Notes: generated by a model not told the origin, from the sequence alone. DNA of 22,556 nt from an uncultured Saprospirales bacterium (GCA_938008535.1 CALLKF010000098.1:1-22556); one strand, 5' to 3'. Numbered from the stretch's first letter, positions 8,021 through 16,771 are shown. Made by a program: numbers and translations.

Positions 8021-8728
8021 ATGATTAAACGATTTTCTACTATTTTATTATTTATAATTTCTGTATTTCTAATTACTGGATGTTTTGATATTCAAGAAAA
8101 TATATTTTTTAACAAAAATGGTTCTGGTAGATACACATTTACAATTGACATGAGTGAATTAAAAACAATATTTGCTGGTGATGGTGGTACTCTTAAAACT
8201 TCTACAAAAGAGAGTAAGAATCCATCAGATAAAATCGATTCGAAATTTGATGAAGTAAAACAAGAATTACAAAAAATTGAAGGTATTAGTAATATTTCTC
8301 AACGAGTAGATACTACTAATATTATTGTAAATATTGGATTTGATTTTAAAGATATAGATGCTTTAAATAAAGCAGTAAATATATTATTCAAAGAAGAAAA
8401 TAAATCAAAATCTCTCACCTATTATTCATATAAAGACAATCAATTTAAACGATTAGAGTCAGCATCAAAAGGATTTTTGAAAGTTGGATTTGAAGATAAA
8501 AATGCACCTAAAAATAAAGATACTGCTACTAAAATGCCTTTAAATATGGATGGATTTTTTCAAACAATTTCATACACCACTACTTATGAATTTGAAAATG
8601 AAATAAAAAAATCTTCTAACGCAGATGCAATAATTTCTAATAAAAATAAAATAATTTTAAAATGTTATCCATTTGTTGAAGACAGCACAAAAAGATGTTC
8701 ATTAACTAACACTATTACACTCAACTAA
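8021..8728 (+). CDS. Putative lipoprotein of unknown function
   Basis: A 235-residue protein with a lipoprotein signal peptide: KR near the N-terminus, a hydrophobic stretch (8-19) and the lipobox LITGC with C21 as the lipidated cysteine. The mature part begins FDIQENIFFNKNGSGRYTFTIDMSEL, reminiscent of cell-envelope lipoproteins that have a beta-rich first domain with a G-S-G-x-Y-x-F strand. A charged, partly helical middle (70-110, FDEVKQELQKIEGI) and further strands follow. I do not recognise a named family. The stop is 2 nt before the TTG start of the lytic transglycosylase gene, so the two are almost certainly co-transcribed, and a joint envelope role is plausible. Confidence 0.75.
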   Translation: MIKRFSTILLFIISVFLITGCFDIQENIFFNKNGSGRYTFTIDMSELKTIFAGDGGTLKTSTKESKNPSDKIDSKFDEVKQELQKIEGISNISQRVDTTNIIVNIGFDFKDIDALNKAVNILFKEENKSKSLTYYSYKDNQFKRLESASKGFLKVGFEDKNAPKNKDTATKMPLNMDGFFQTISYTTTYEFENEIKKSSNADAIISNKNKIILKCYPFVEDSTKRCSLTNTITLN

Positions 8729-8730
8729 TT

Positions 8731-10551
8731 TTGAATACGAAGCGAAACTGGATTTTATTATCATTATTTACCTTAATTGCGTTTGTTTTTGTGCATTGGT
8801 TAGCCAATAAACAAAATAATGACAAAACATATATTGATCCAAAAGTAGAAATGGATATTCAACAAATAAAAGAACGTGGTGTATTGCGTGTTATTATGGA
8901 ATACAACTCGATATCTTACTTTATCTATCGTGGTCAACGTTTTGGTTTTGAATATGAATTGATGCAAGAATTTGCAAAATCACTTGGTGTAAAATTGGAA
9001 ATTGTGGTTGCACGATCATCCGATGATCAGTTTAATTTATTAAATGAAGGAAAAGGAGATATTATTGCAAATGGTTTATTAAGCAATGATAAGATAAAGC
9101 AAAAAGCAAATTTCACTGTTCCATATAGAAACATTGAACAAGTAATAGTACAACGTAAAACTGGCAAATATTTTAATGCAACTGACAGTACATATAAAAA
9201 TGACTCAACTATTCGTTCAACTTTAGAACTAGCAGACAAGACAGTTTATGTAGCTGAAAATTCTATTTATTATGATAAATTAAAAGAACTTTCAAATACA
9301 CTTGGTATTAATATAGATGTTAGAATATTAAGTGACGACAGAGGCACAGAAGATATTATTGAAGCAATTGCCAACAATGAAATAGATTATACCATTGCTA
9401 ATAAAGATATTGCGCTGATTAATAAATCCTATTTTGAAAATTTAGATGTAAGTTCTACAATTGGCGTTCCAGAGAATTTACGTTGGGCCGTTCGTGCTAA
9501 CTCACCACAATTATTAACCTACATAAACAGTTGGATTTCGACATCATTAAAAGAAAAATTATACGCCAATTTGTATGATCGATATTTCAATCAACAAAAA
9601 AATATTGAATTTGGATTTGATGAAGAAAATGCGAGTTATCAGCAAGGAACTATTTCACACTTTGATGCAATCATACAAAAATATGCTAAAAATATAAATT
9701 GGGATTGGCGACTGGTAGCAGCTATTATTCATCAAGAATCTAAATTTAATCCAAATGCTCGTTCTTGGTGCGGTGCACAAGGATTAATGCAATTAATGCC
9801 AGGCACAGCACGCGACTTAGGTGTTTCTGGTTCCGAAGTATATCAACCAGATAGAAACGTAAGAGCTGGTACTGACTATTTAAAACAATTAGAAAAACAA
9901 TGGAGCAATGTTGCTGATTTTACACAACGAATAAAATTTATATTAGCATCGTACAATGCAGGACCAGGACACGTTTCTGATGCTGCAAGATTAGCTGAGA
10001 AATATGGATACAGAAGCGATAAATGGGACGGCAATGTTGAGTATTTTATGTTGTATAAATCGAATCCAAAATTTTATAACGACAATGTATGTAAATACGG
10101 ATATTGTCGTGGACAAGAGCCATTTAATTATGTACGTAGAATTGTAAAAAAATATTTTGAATTTGAAACAAAAGTCAACTTAACTGCTGAGAACCAAATT
10201 CCTGCTGAACAAAAATTAGCACAAGTGGAAACAGTTGATTTTCAAGGTGTTGAAGGTGTTTACAATCCAACAGAAGGTTTAGTTTCCAGAACTGCAAAAC
10301 GCGAATTATTCTTATCACACAAATTATTTGAAGATAGAAATCAGCTCATACCCAGAACCGAAAAAACTCCTTTTGGAAAAGATAAAAAAGAATTGTTTAC
10401 AGCCAAATATAAGTCAACAGATACTTCATCTAATCAAAAATTATTTAAACCAAAAGGTGACTTATTTTCGCCAAATAACAATCCGAAATCTGGCAGATTG
10501 GAACCTGTTCAAGGATATGAAATCAATAAATTAAAATTGAGAAAAAAATAA
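8731..10551 (+). CDS. MltF-like membrane-anchored lytic transglycosylase
   Basis: A 606-residue protein that probably cleaves peptidoglycan glycan strands, forming 1,6-anhydro ends. Order: a signal anchor (7-23); a periplasmic solute-binding-type domain (about 48-290, starting RGVLRVIMEYNSISYF); an SLT transglycosylase domain (about 311-475) with catalytic E336 in HQESKFNP, GLMQLMPGTA (351-360), AGTDYL (379-384) and ASYNAGPGHV (406-415). This is MltF architecture. C347, C454 and C459 may form disulfides. The C-terminal tail (about 490-606) is charged and repeats an x-LF motif five times. The start is TTG, the only in-frame initiator that keeps the membrane anchor; the next Met (41) would remove it. 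The stop is 2 nt from the hisF stop. Confidence 0.88.
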   Translation: MNTKRNWILLSLFTLIAFVFVHWLANKQNNDKTYIDPKVEMDIQQIKERGVLRVIMEYNSISYFIYRGQRFGFEYELMQEFAKSLGVKLEIVVARSSDDQFNLLNEGKGDIIANGLLSNDKIKQKANFTVPYRNIEQVIVQRKTGKYFNATDSTYKNDSTIRSTLELADKTVYVAENSIYYDKLKELSNTLGINIDVRILSDDRGTEDIIEAIANNEIDYTIANKDIALINKSYFENLDVSSTIGVPENLRWAVRANSPQLLTYINSWISTSLKEKLYANLYDRYFNQQKNIEFGFDEENASYQQGTISHFDAIIQKYAKNINWDWRLVAAIIHQESKFNPNARSWCGAQGLMQLMPGTARDLGVSGSEVYQPDRNVRAGTDYLKQLEKQWSNVADFTQRIKFILASYNAGPGHVSDAARLAEKYGYRSDKWDGNVEYFMLYKSNPKFYNDNVCKYGYCRGQEPFNYVRRIVKKYFEFETKVNLTAENQIPAEQKLAQVETVDFQGVEGVYNPTEGLVSRTAKRELFLSHKLFEDRNQLIPRTEKTPFGKDKKELFTAKYKSTDTSSNQKLFKPKGDLFSPNNNPKSGRLEPVQGYEINKLKLRKK

Positions 10552-10553
10552 AA

Positions 10554-11309
10554 TCAAATTCTTACTTCTATCCTATTTTCTTTTAGATAATTTTTCAAAT
10601 CAGTAATTTTTATTTCACCGAAATGAAACACACTTGCAGCCAAAGCAGCATCTGCATTTGCAATTTTAAAAACATCAACAAAATGTTCTTGATTTCCTGC
10701 GCCACCACTAGCAATTATTGGAATAGATAAATTGGCTGTACACCAACTAGTAATATCTAATGCAAAACCATTTTTTGTACCATCGTGATTCATGGAAGTT
10801 AATAAGATTTCACCAGCACCACGTTCTTGAATTTCTTTTGCCCATTTTTTTGTATAAAGTGTTGTAACTTCACGACCACCTTTTATGTATACTTTCCAAT
10901 CATCTTCCAACTTTGTATCTATTGCCACAACAATACATTGTACACCAAATTGTTTGGCTAGTTCATCAATTAAATTTGGATTTTTTACAGCTGATGAATT
11001 GATAGAAACTTTATCAGCACCAGCATTTAAAAGTGCATCAACATCTTGAACAGTAGAAATTCCACCACCAACTGTAAATGGAATATTGATTGCTTTGGCA
11101 ACTTTATCTACTAAATGTAAGAGTGTTTTTCTTGCTTCAATAGTTGCAGTAATATCCAAAAAAACCAATTCATCAGCACCTTGCAAAACATATTGTTTTG
11201 CCAATTCTACTGGATCACCAGCACTTCTCAAATCTACAAAGTTGATACCTTTCACGGTCTCGCCGTTTTTTATATCTAAACATGGTATAATTCGTTTTGT
11301 CAGTGCCAT
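10554..11309 (-). CDS. hisF: Imidazole glycerol phosphate synthase, cyclase subunit
   Basis: A 251-residue (beta-alpha)8 barrel. With HisH it converts PRFAR plus ammonia into imidazole glycerol phosphate and AICAR. Seen: MALTKRIIPCLDIKNGETVKG with catalytic D12, the second catalytic acid D131 in VVAIDTK, VGGGIS (80-85) and the C-terminal phosphate loop IIASGGAG. The start chosen is the ATG at 11309, which fits the family N-terminus. An in-frame start 30 codons upstream would lie inside the GNAT gene and add an unrelated peptide. The gene begins 1 nt after the GNAT stop, so translational coupling is likely. Its partner hisH lies about 5.5 kb upstream, on the far side of the protease gene. Confidence 0.96.
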   Translation of the reverse strand: MALTKRIIPCLDIKNGETVKGINFVDLRSAGDPVELAKQYVLQGADELVFLDITATIEARKTLLHLVDKVAKAINIPFTVGGGISTVQDVDALLNAGADKVSINSSAVKNPNLIDELAKQFGVQCIVVAIDTKLEDDWKVYIKGGREVTTLYTKKWAKEIQERGAGEILLTSMNHDGTKNGFALDITSWCTANLSIPIIASGGAGNQEHFVDVFKIANADAALAASVFHFGEIKITDLKNYLKENRIEVRI

Positions 11310-11310
11310 T

Positions 11311-11775
11311 TTAAATTTGATAATCTGGATTTGTCCAACTATAATAATTATGTTCAGTATCCAATTCAAAACCAACTTTTGGATACAACTGATTGCCAAT
11401 TATATTTGATTTTTGAGTTTCTAAAACTAATTCTAATGCATTAAAATCTTGTGCAAATAATTTACTTCTATCAATTAGTAATTTTGAAATGCCTTTTCCT
11501 CTGAAATTTGCATCAACAAATAAATCATTTAAAATTAAAATTTTATCTAAACGTGTTGACGAAAACATTGGATATAATTGTACAAAACCCACTGTTATTT
11601 CAGAAGAAATTTCAATTGCGATAAAAATATACGATTCTTTATTTTCAATTCTATCTATTAAAAACTGTGTTGATTTTTTGATATTTATTTCTTTTTTATA
11701 AAACGTTCTGTATGCTTCAAATAAGATTACAAGTTCAGATACATGTTGTTTTTTTGCTGGAATTATTTTTATCAT
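11311..11775 (-). CDS. GNAT-family N-acetyltransferase
   Basis: A 154-residue single-domain GNAT. Acetyl-CoA binding motif A is visible: LNDLFVDANFRGKGISKLLI (82-101), with R92-G93-K94-G95 as the pyrophosphate loop. The C-terminal part has QLYPKVGFE (129-137), the usual motif-B region that contacts acetyl-CoA. The acceptor is unknown. The gene is wedged inside the histidine genes: its ATG overlaps the hisA stop as ATGA (11772-11775), and its stop is 1 nt before the hisF ATG. This spacing implies co-translation with hisA and hisF. A histidine-related acceptor, or acetylation of a small amine, can be imagined, but the sequence offers no direct evidence. Confidence 0.85.
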   Translation of the reverse strand: MIKIIPAKKQHVSELVILFEAYRTFYKKEINIKKSTQFLIDRIENKESYIFIAIEISSEITVGFVQLYPMFSSTRLDKILILNDLFVDANFRGKGISKLLIDRSKLFAQDFNALELVLETQKSNIIGNQLYPKVGFELDTEHNYYSWTNPDYQI

Positions 11776-12488
11776 ACAAACTGTTTCAAATCATTCATAG
11801 AAATTTTTCCTTCATAAAATGCTTTACCAACTATAGCAGCATGGCAACCAATTTTTTTTAATTGTATTAAATCATCAACACAAGAAACGCCACCACTTGC
11901 AATCAGATTTAATTCTTCGTATTCTTCTAGAATATCCTTATATAACTGTATAGCTGGACCTTGTAACATTCCATCTTTAGAAATATCTGTACATAAAACA
12001 TAATCGATTCCTTCTTCAAAATAATAATCTAAAAAATCGTAAATAGATTTGGCAGAAGTTTCTTGCCAGCCATTTATCGCAATTTTTTCATTGATGACAT
12101 CAGCACCAAGTATTAATTTTTCTTCGCCAAATGCCCAGATCCAATCCACAAATTCTTTTTGATTTTTCACCGCTAAACTTCCTACTGCAATTTGGTTTGC
12201 ACCTAAATCAAAACATTTTTGCGCTGCTTGTTTTGTTTTAATTCCACCAGAAAAATCTACTTTTAACGTTGTATTTTTTGCGATAGTTTCCAACACATTC
12301 CAATTAACAACTGCACCATTTTTTGCGCCATCTAGGTCAACCAAATGCAAATGTGTAATTCCGTTTGCTTCAAATTCTTTGGCAACTTCTAACGGGTTTT
12401 CGTTGTAGATTTTTTTTGTATCGTAATCACCTTTGGTTAAACGAACACATTTTCCGTCAATAATATCTATAGCAGGAACAATTAGCAT
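11772..12488 (-). CDS. hisA: ProFAR isomerase (phosphoribosylformimino-5-aminoimidazole carboxamide ribotide isomerase)
   Basis: A 238-residue (beta-alpha)8 barrel doing the Amadori rearrangement of ProFAR to PRFAR in histidine synthesis. Seen: MLIVPAIDIIDGKCVRL with catalytic D8, the second catalytic acid D130 in LGADVI, FSGGIK (79-84), CTDISKDG (166-173) and the phosphate loop IASGGV (196-201). The start at 12488 is chosen because the family begins there; an in-frame ATG at 12521 lies inside a terminator hairpin and gives an unrelated extension. The ATG follows a TAnnTTTG box by only 5 nt, suggesting a leaderless message. Downstream, the TGA overlaps the GNAT ATG. Confidence 0.96.
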   Translation of the reverse strand: MLIVPAIDIIDGKCVRLTKGDYDTKKIYNENPLEVAKEFEANGITHLHLVDLDGAKNGAVVNWNVLETIAKNTTLKVDFSGGIKTKQAAQKCFDLGANQIAVGSLAVKNQKEFVDWIWAFGEEKLILGADVINEKIAINGWQETSAKSIYDFLDYYFEEGIDYVLCTDISKDGMLQGPAIQLYKDILEEYEELNLIASGGVSCVDDLIQLKKIGCHAAIVGKAFYEGKISMNDLKQFV

Positions 12489-12492
12489 ATTG

Positions 12493-12500
12493 CAAAAATA
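12493..12500 (-). promoter_or_regulatory. Candidate leaderless promoter box of hisA
   Basis: The minus strand reads TATTTTTG, then CAAT, then ATG. The box matches TAnnTTTG and ends 5 nt before the A of the hisA ATG, so the transcript would begin at or next to the start codon. The -33 region would fall inside the hairpin at 12503-12530. trpF has the same layout. Confidence 0.5.
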
Positions 12501-12502
12501 AA

Positions 12503-12530
12503 AAAGACTGCACGAAATCATGCAGTCTTT
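12503..12530 (-). terminator. Rho-independent terminator after the metalloprotease gene
   Basis: A perfect 10-bp stem (AAAGACTGCA at 12503-12512 with TGCAGTCTTT at 12521-12530) and an 8-nt loop. On the minus strand it is followed by TTTTTTATTTTT. It sits 20 nt past the protease stop and 14 nt before the hisA ATG, so it should insulate hisA from the protease transcript. Confidence 0.85.
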
Positions 12531-12549
12531 AGATTATAAAATTGAGATA

Positions 12550-15500
12550 TTATTGAACTAATATTGATTTTGTTGCAACTCCATCTTCACCTATAATACT
12601 TAAGAAGTAAACACCTTTTTCTATTCCAAATAAATTCATATTTCTTGAATTTTCTCCAACTTTCACATTTATTTCTTCATCAGAAATAATTTGTCCAGTT
12701 ACGTTGTATAATTTCAATTGATATGTTTTGTTAAGTATTGATGTGATTTTAATTTCAAATAAACCATTATTTGGATTTGGTAAAATTGAAAATTGAACAT
12801 TAATCGTATTATTTCTAATTCCAGTAAGCGTTACACTTATTGCAGACGATTGCAACGATGTACAGTTATTGTTTACTACTTCAACTTTGTATAAACCATT
12901 TTGAGTTACTTTCAAGAAAGCAACTGAAGTCGTTGTAAGTAAAACATTATTCAAATACCATTTATATTGTGTTCCAGTTATATTACAAAATACTGTATCA
13001 TTTCTTCTAGTGATAGTTGGTGTTGGCAATGGTGTAACCGTAACTGTTGATGTTGCAGTATTTATACAACCATTTGTAGCTGTTCCAGTAACTGTATAAG
13101 TTGTATTACCTGATAATGCAATTGTTGTATATGGATTGCTATTTGAGTTACTTGGATTCCATAAATAAGTTGATGCGCCACCAGCTTGTAAGGTTGCAGT
13201 TTGTCCAGCACAAATAGTGGTAGAACTAGCAGTTACATTTGGTTTATCTTTGGTTGTAACTACGACTGAATCATAACCTGGATTACTACAAGTACCTGCA
13301 ATACCTTGAACTTTAATTGTTGTTATTCCAGTTGGTGTAAATGTAAATGAATTACCTGGAACGTTTCCTGGAACCCAAATGTATGTATTTGCACCAGAAA
13401 CTGTTAAAGTAACAGGATTACCTAAACACACAGATGGATTTCTTGGATTTATAGTAACTGTTGGTGGTGTAGAATTAACTGTAACTGTTGCTGTTGCTGT
13501 TTTACTACAACCATTTGCTGTTCCAGTAACAACATAAGTTGCATTTGAAGCCAATGCTGGTGTAGTATATGGATTATTAATAGAGCCACTTGGATTCCAT
13601 GAATAAGAAGTTGCACCAGTTGCAGTTAAAGTTGCAGTTTGATTAGGACAAATAGTTGGTGAATTTACTTGAACATTTGGAATTGGGTTTACAGTTACAG
13701 TTGCAGCGACAGATTTTTGACAACCATTAACAGTAAGTGTATAATAAATATTAGCTGTGCCTTGCGCAATTCCTTGAACGGTACCATTATTTACGGATGC
13801 AATTGTTGGTGCACTAGTTGTCCAAACACCACCTGCTGTTGTTGAACTTAAAGTAGTAGTAGAACCTACACAAACTGTTGTATTACCAGTCAAAGCTGCA
13901 ACAGTTGGTAATGCATTTACAGTAATTATTTTTGTTGCAGTTGTTGAACAACCATTGGTTGTAACTGTATATCTGATTTCAACACTACCATTTGAAACAC
14001 CTGTTACAACTCCACCATTAACTGTTGCAATGCCATTTGAACTACTTGACCAAACTCCATTTGGTGTTGTTGAACTTAGCGTAATTGAAGAATTTACACA
14101 AACTGAAGATAATCCAGTTATCGAAGACACGGTAGGTACTGGATTAACAGTTACAGTTGCTGCAACAGATTTCTGACAATTATTTGCTGTTACTGTATAA
14201 TAAATATTTGCTGTTCCTTGTGCTATACCTTGTACTACACCATTATTAACAGATGCTATAGTTGGTGCACTAGTTGACCAGACACCACCTGAAGTTGTAG
14301 AACTTAATGTTGTTGTTGAACCAACGCAAACAGTAGTATTTCCGGTTAATGCTGCAACAGTAGGTAACGGTGTAACTGTTATAGTTGAAGTTGCAGTACC
14401 TGTACAACCATCTTTTGTTCCAGTTACTGTATAAGTTGTGTTTCCAGTTAAAGCTGTAGTGGTAAATGGATTATTTATAGAACCACCTGGTGACCAAACA
14501 TATGTTGTTGCTCCACCAGCTTGTAATGTTGCTGTTTGCCCAGAACAGATTGTTGGTGAACTTGCAGTTACTGCTACTGGAAACGTTTTCACACGTATAG
14601 ATTTTGTAACTGGAGCGCTTGCTACACCACCTTCATAAGCTATTAAACTTATATTAAAAGACCCAACTGTATTGAATGTTGGAGTGACTGATGATGAATT
14701 TGAAGTTGAAGGTGTTCCTCCATTAATTGTCCATCTAACAGAATCAACAGCTGTTGTATTTCCAGATGAAGAATTACTGGTAAAAGTTAAGGTACTACCT
14801 TTACAAACTGTTGTATCACTTGCAGTAAATGAAGCAGTTGGTGTTGTAGTTGCTGTAGAACCATATATGTTCACATTATCAATATAAATAGACTGACCGT
14901 ATAATCCATAGTTTCTGAAAATAAATTTTACATACTTATTTAAAACAGATGCAGTTAATGTAACTGAATCTTTTCTCCATTGTCCAGCAGTAGGTACATA
15001 TGCGTTACCTTGAGCAGCTGAAGTAGATAGTTGATTTCCACCTTTCTTGTAGATACTTGTTGCTGTTTGTGAACAAACATCAAATAATAAAACCTCTAAA
15101 GTATCATTTTCTTGACCAAATCCATCTACATACGGTGCATATGCAACATCAAATTTAATTCTAGGATTTACTGTTCCTGTTGGGAAATTTACAGTTGGCG
15201 AATAAATATCATCTTTTTTACCTAATGCATCATTATCTGTATTATTAAAACGCATACTTGCTGTTGATGTTCCAAAACCACTTGCTAGTGTTGTTCTTTC
15301 CCAATTAAAACCTGATAGATTAACTAAAGACCAGCCAGATGGTGGAAATGAAGCGCTTTCAAATCCTTGAACAATTGGTAAAGCTGTAGTAGTTGGATTG
15401 CCAACATTTATATACGCAGTTTTAGTTTCACCATCAGAACCTAATGAATTGCTTGCTGTTAAAGTTACTGCATAAGATCCAGCAGTATTATATTGCACAG

Positions 15501-16710
15501 AAGGATTTTGAGTATTTGAAGAAATAGGAGTTCCACCAGGAAATTGCCAAGCCCAAGAAGTAGGAACACCAGAAGATAAATCAGTAAACTTAACAACACC
15601 ACCAGGACAAATACTTACTTTATCTGCAGAAAAATTAGCTACAGGTATTGCTGGTGTAACTGTACAAACATTTGATGTAGTTAAAGGAAAACGATAAGTT
15701 CCATTTGCCATTGCGGTTTGAATCCGTGTGCGTTGATTTGGAGTAAACAAAAACATACACTCATCATCTGTATAGTCCATAAAATTTTGGAATAAATCTC
15801 CGTTTGGACCGTTACTACAAGTAATACTTGGAAATGTTGGACAACCATAATTTAAACCTTGACCGTCACCAGCATTTCCTGACTGAACTGGCGTGTCTCC
15901 ACAAAAATCGTCACCACAATTGCTGTCACCACTAATGTGTCTTAAACCTAACCAGTGACCAACTTCATGCGTTGCAGTTCTACCTTTATTGTATGGTGCA
16001 GAACCTGCAGCTGTACCAGTATTTCCATAATATAAATAACCAATTACAACACCATCTGTAGTTGCCGAACCATTACCTGTAATGCCAGACAAACCAGTTC
16101 CTATTGGAAATGTTGCATAACCTAATAAACCATCTTGCAGTGGTAAAACCCATACATTCATATATTTTGTTGGATCCCAAATTGTAGCAGGTTTTACAGT
16201 TCCATCAATATATGATTTTGACCATCCTGGATTTGAACCAACTCCAGGATTGGAAAAACCAGCAGTTACAGCATTTATTCTATCGATTCCAGCAACTGCC
16301 ATAGTTGATCCATCAGGTTTTTTAGTGGCTTTACAAAAAGAAATATTTGTATTAGAAATTAATGGTTGAAATGCTGTTGGACATATATTCACATTTAAAC
16401 CTGTACCAGCGTAATCAGCATTCAAAATATCAATTTGTGAATTTACTTGAGCATCTGAAATATTTTCTACAGCATTGTAATAAACTACATGCACTACAAT
16501 TGGAATTGTATAATTTGCTAATTCTTGACGATTACCAGTACTTTGTTCTGCTAAAAATTGTTGTATTTTTTGTTGGAATTCAATTTCAGATTCTACAGAT
16601 GGTGCATCAGAGCCACATCGTTGTTTACGAGTATTAGTTGGCTGTTGCTTAGCTTCAATTGAAAAACTAATCAAGAGTGAAAGCATGAAAATTGTAAGTA
16701 TTTTTTTCAT
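12550..16710 (-). CDS. Pappalysin-like (M43) secreted metalloprotease with PKD and Ig-like repeats and T9SS sorting domain
   Basis: A 1386-residue exported protein; the start at 16710 is chosen because it opens directly with a signal peptide (1-20). Residues about 70-345 are the protease domain, with HEVGHWLGLRH (248-258; zinc ligands H248, H252, H258, catalytic E249) and the Met-turn FMDYTDDE (M311), matching the pappalysin/M43 family. PKD domains follow at about 355-436 and 623-708, separated by a beta-rich region (440-617) resembling the carbohydrate-binding or MAM-like domains of other T9SS cargo. Seven Ig-like repeats of two kinds span 711-1228, then another Ig-like segment (1230-1296). 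A type-A T9SS sorting domain (about 1303-1386, ILPNPNNGLFEI ... GVYFLSI) ends the protein. It probably acts at or outside the cell surface. It lies between hisH and hisA and has its own terminator. Confidence 0.93.
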   Translation of the reverse strand: MKKILTIFMLSLLISFSIEAKQQPTNTRKQRCGSDAPSVESEIEFQQKIQQFLAEQSTGNRQELANYTIPIVVHVVYYNAVENISDAQVNSQIDILNADYAGTGLNVNICPTAFQPLISNTNISFCKATKKPDGSTMAVAGIDRINAVTAGFSNPGVGSNPGWSKSYIDGTVKPATIWDPTKYMNVWVLPLQDGLLGYATFPIGTGLSGITGNGSATTDGVVIGYLYYGNTGTAAGSAPYNKGRTATHEVGHWLGLRHISGDSNCGDDFCGDTPVQSGNAGDGQGLNYGCPTFPSITCSNGPNGDLFQNFMDYTDDECMFLFTPNQRTRIQTAMANGTYRFPLTTSNVCTVTPAIPVANFSADKVSICPGGVVKFTDLSSGVPTSWAWQFPGGTPISSNTQNPSVQYNTAGSYAVTLTASNSLGSDGETKTAYINVGNPTTTALPIVQGFESASFPPSGWSLVNLSGFNWERTTLASGFGTSTASMRFNNTDNDALGKKDDIYSPTVNFPTGTVNPRIKFDVAYAPYVDGFGQENDTLEVLLFDVCSQTATSIYKKGGNQLSTSAAQGNAYVPTAGQWRKDSVTLTASVLNKYVKFIFRNYGLYGQSIYIDNVNIYGSTATTTPTASFTASDTTVCKGSTLTFTSNSSSGNTTAVDSVRWTINGGTPSTSNSSSVTPTFNTVGSFNISLIAYEGGVASAPVTKSIRVKTFPVAVTASSPTICSGQTATLQAGGATTYVWSPGGSINNPFTTTALTGNTTYTVTGTKDGCTGTATSTITVTPLPTVAALTGNTTVCVGSTTTLSSTTSGGVWSTSAPTIASVNNGVVQGIAQGTANIYYTVTANNCQKSVAATVTVNPVPTVSSITGLSSVCVNSSITLSSTTPNGVWSSSSNGIATVNGGVVTGVSNGSVEIRYTVTTNGCSTTATKIITVNALPTVAALTGNTTVCVGSTTTLSSTTAGGVWTTSAPTIASVNNGTVQGIAQGTANIYYTLTVNGCQKSVAATVTVNPIPNVQVNSPTICPNQTATLTATGATSYSWNPSGSINNPYTTPALASNATYVVTGTANGCSKTATATVTVNSTPPTVTINPRNPSVCLGNPVTLTVSGANTYIWVPGNVPGNSFTFTPTGITTIKVQGIAGTCSNPGYDSVVVTTKDKPNVTASSTTICAGQTATLQAGGASTYLWNPSNSNSNPYTTIALSGNTTYTVTGTATNGCINTATSTVTVTPLPTPTITRRNDTVFCNITGTQYKWYLNNVLLTTTSVAFLKVTQNGLYKVEVVNNNCTSLQSSAISVTLTGIRNNTINVQFSILPNPNNGLFEIKITSILNKTYQLKLYNVTGQIISDEEINVKVGENSRNMNLFGIEKGVYFLSIIGEDGVATKSILVQ
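13027..14580 (-). repeat. Intragenic Ig-like repeat block in the metalloprotease
   Basis: Codons 711-1228 encode seven units of about 70-77 residues in the order B-A-A-A-B-B'-B. Type A (783-857, 858-932, 933-1009) opens with PTVAALTGNTTVCVGS or a variant and has GVWSTSAPTIASVN. Type B (711-782, 1010-1079, 1156-1228) opens with TICSGQTATLQAGGA and has TTYTVTGT; 1080-1155 is a diverged copy. Units A1 and A3 differ at about 7 of 77 residues. Confidence 0.8.
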
Positions 16711-16771
16711 ATTAAATGTGTTTTGTGCCAAATTATATATTTAAATTTTTTTTTAGCAATTCTTAATTTAA

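Noticed and set aside
11310..11399. N-terminal extension of hisF by 30 codons, including a hydrophobic run
   Set aside because: It lies inside the GNAT gene; HisF proteins start at MALTKRIIPCLD, and a membrane anchor on HisF has no precedent I know of.
12489..12521. Upstream ATG for hisA
   Set aside because: It sits in the terminator hairpin and the added residues are unlike HisA.
13955..14887. Plus-strand frames of 66-73 codons opposite the protease repeats
   Set aside because: Mirror images of Thr/Val-rich repeat codons; they recur with the repeats and have no independent support.
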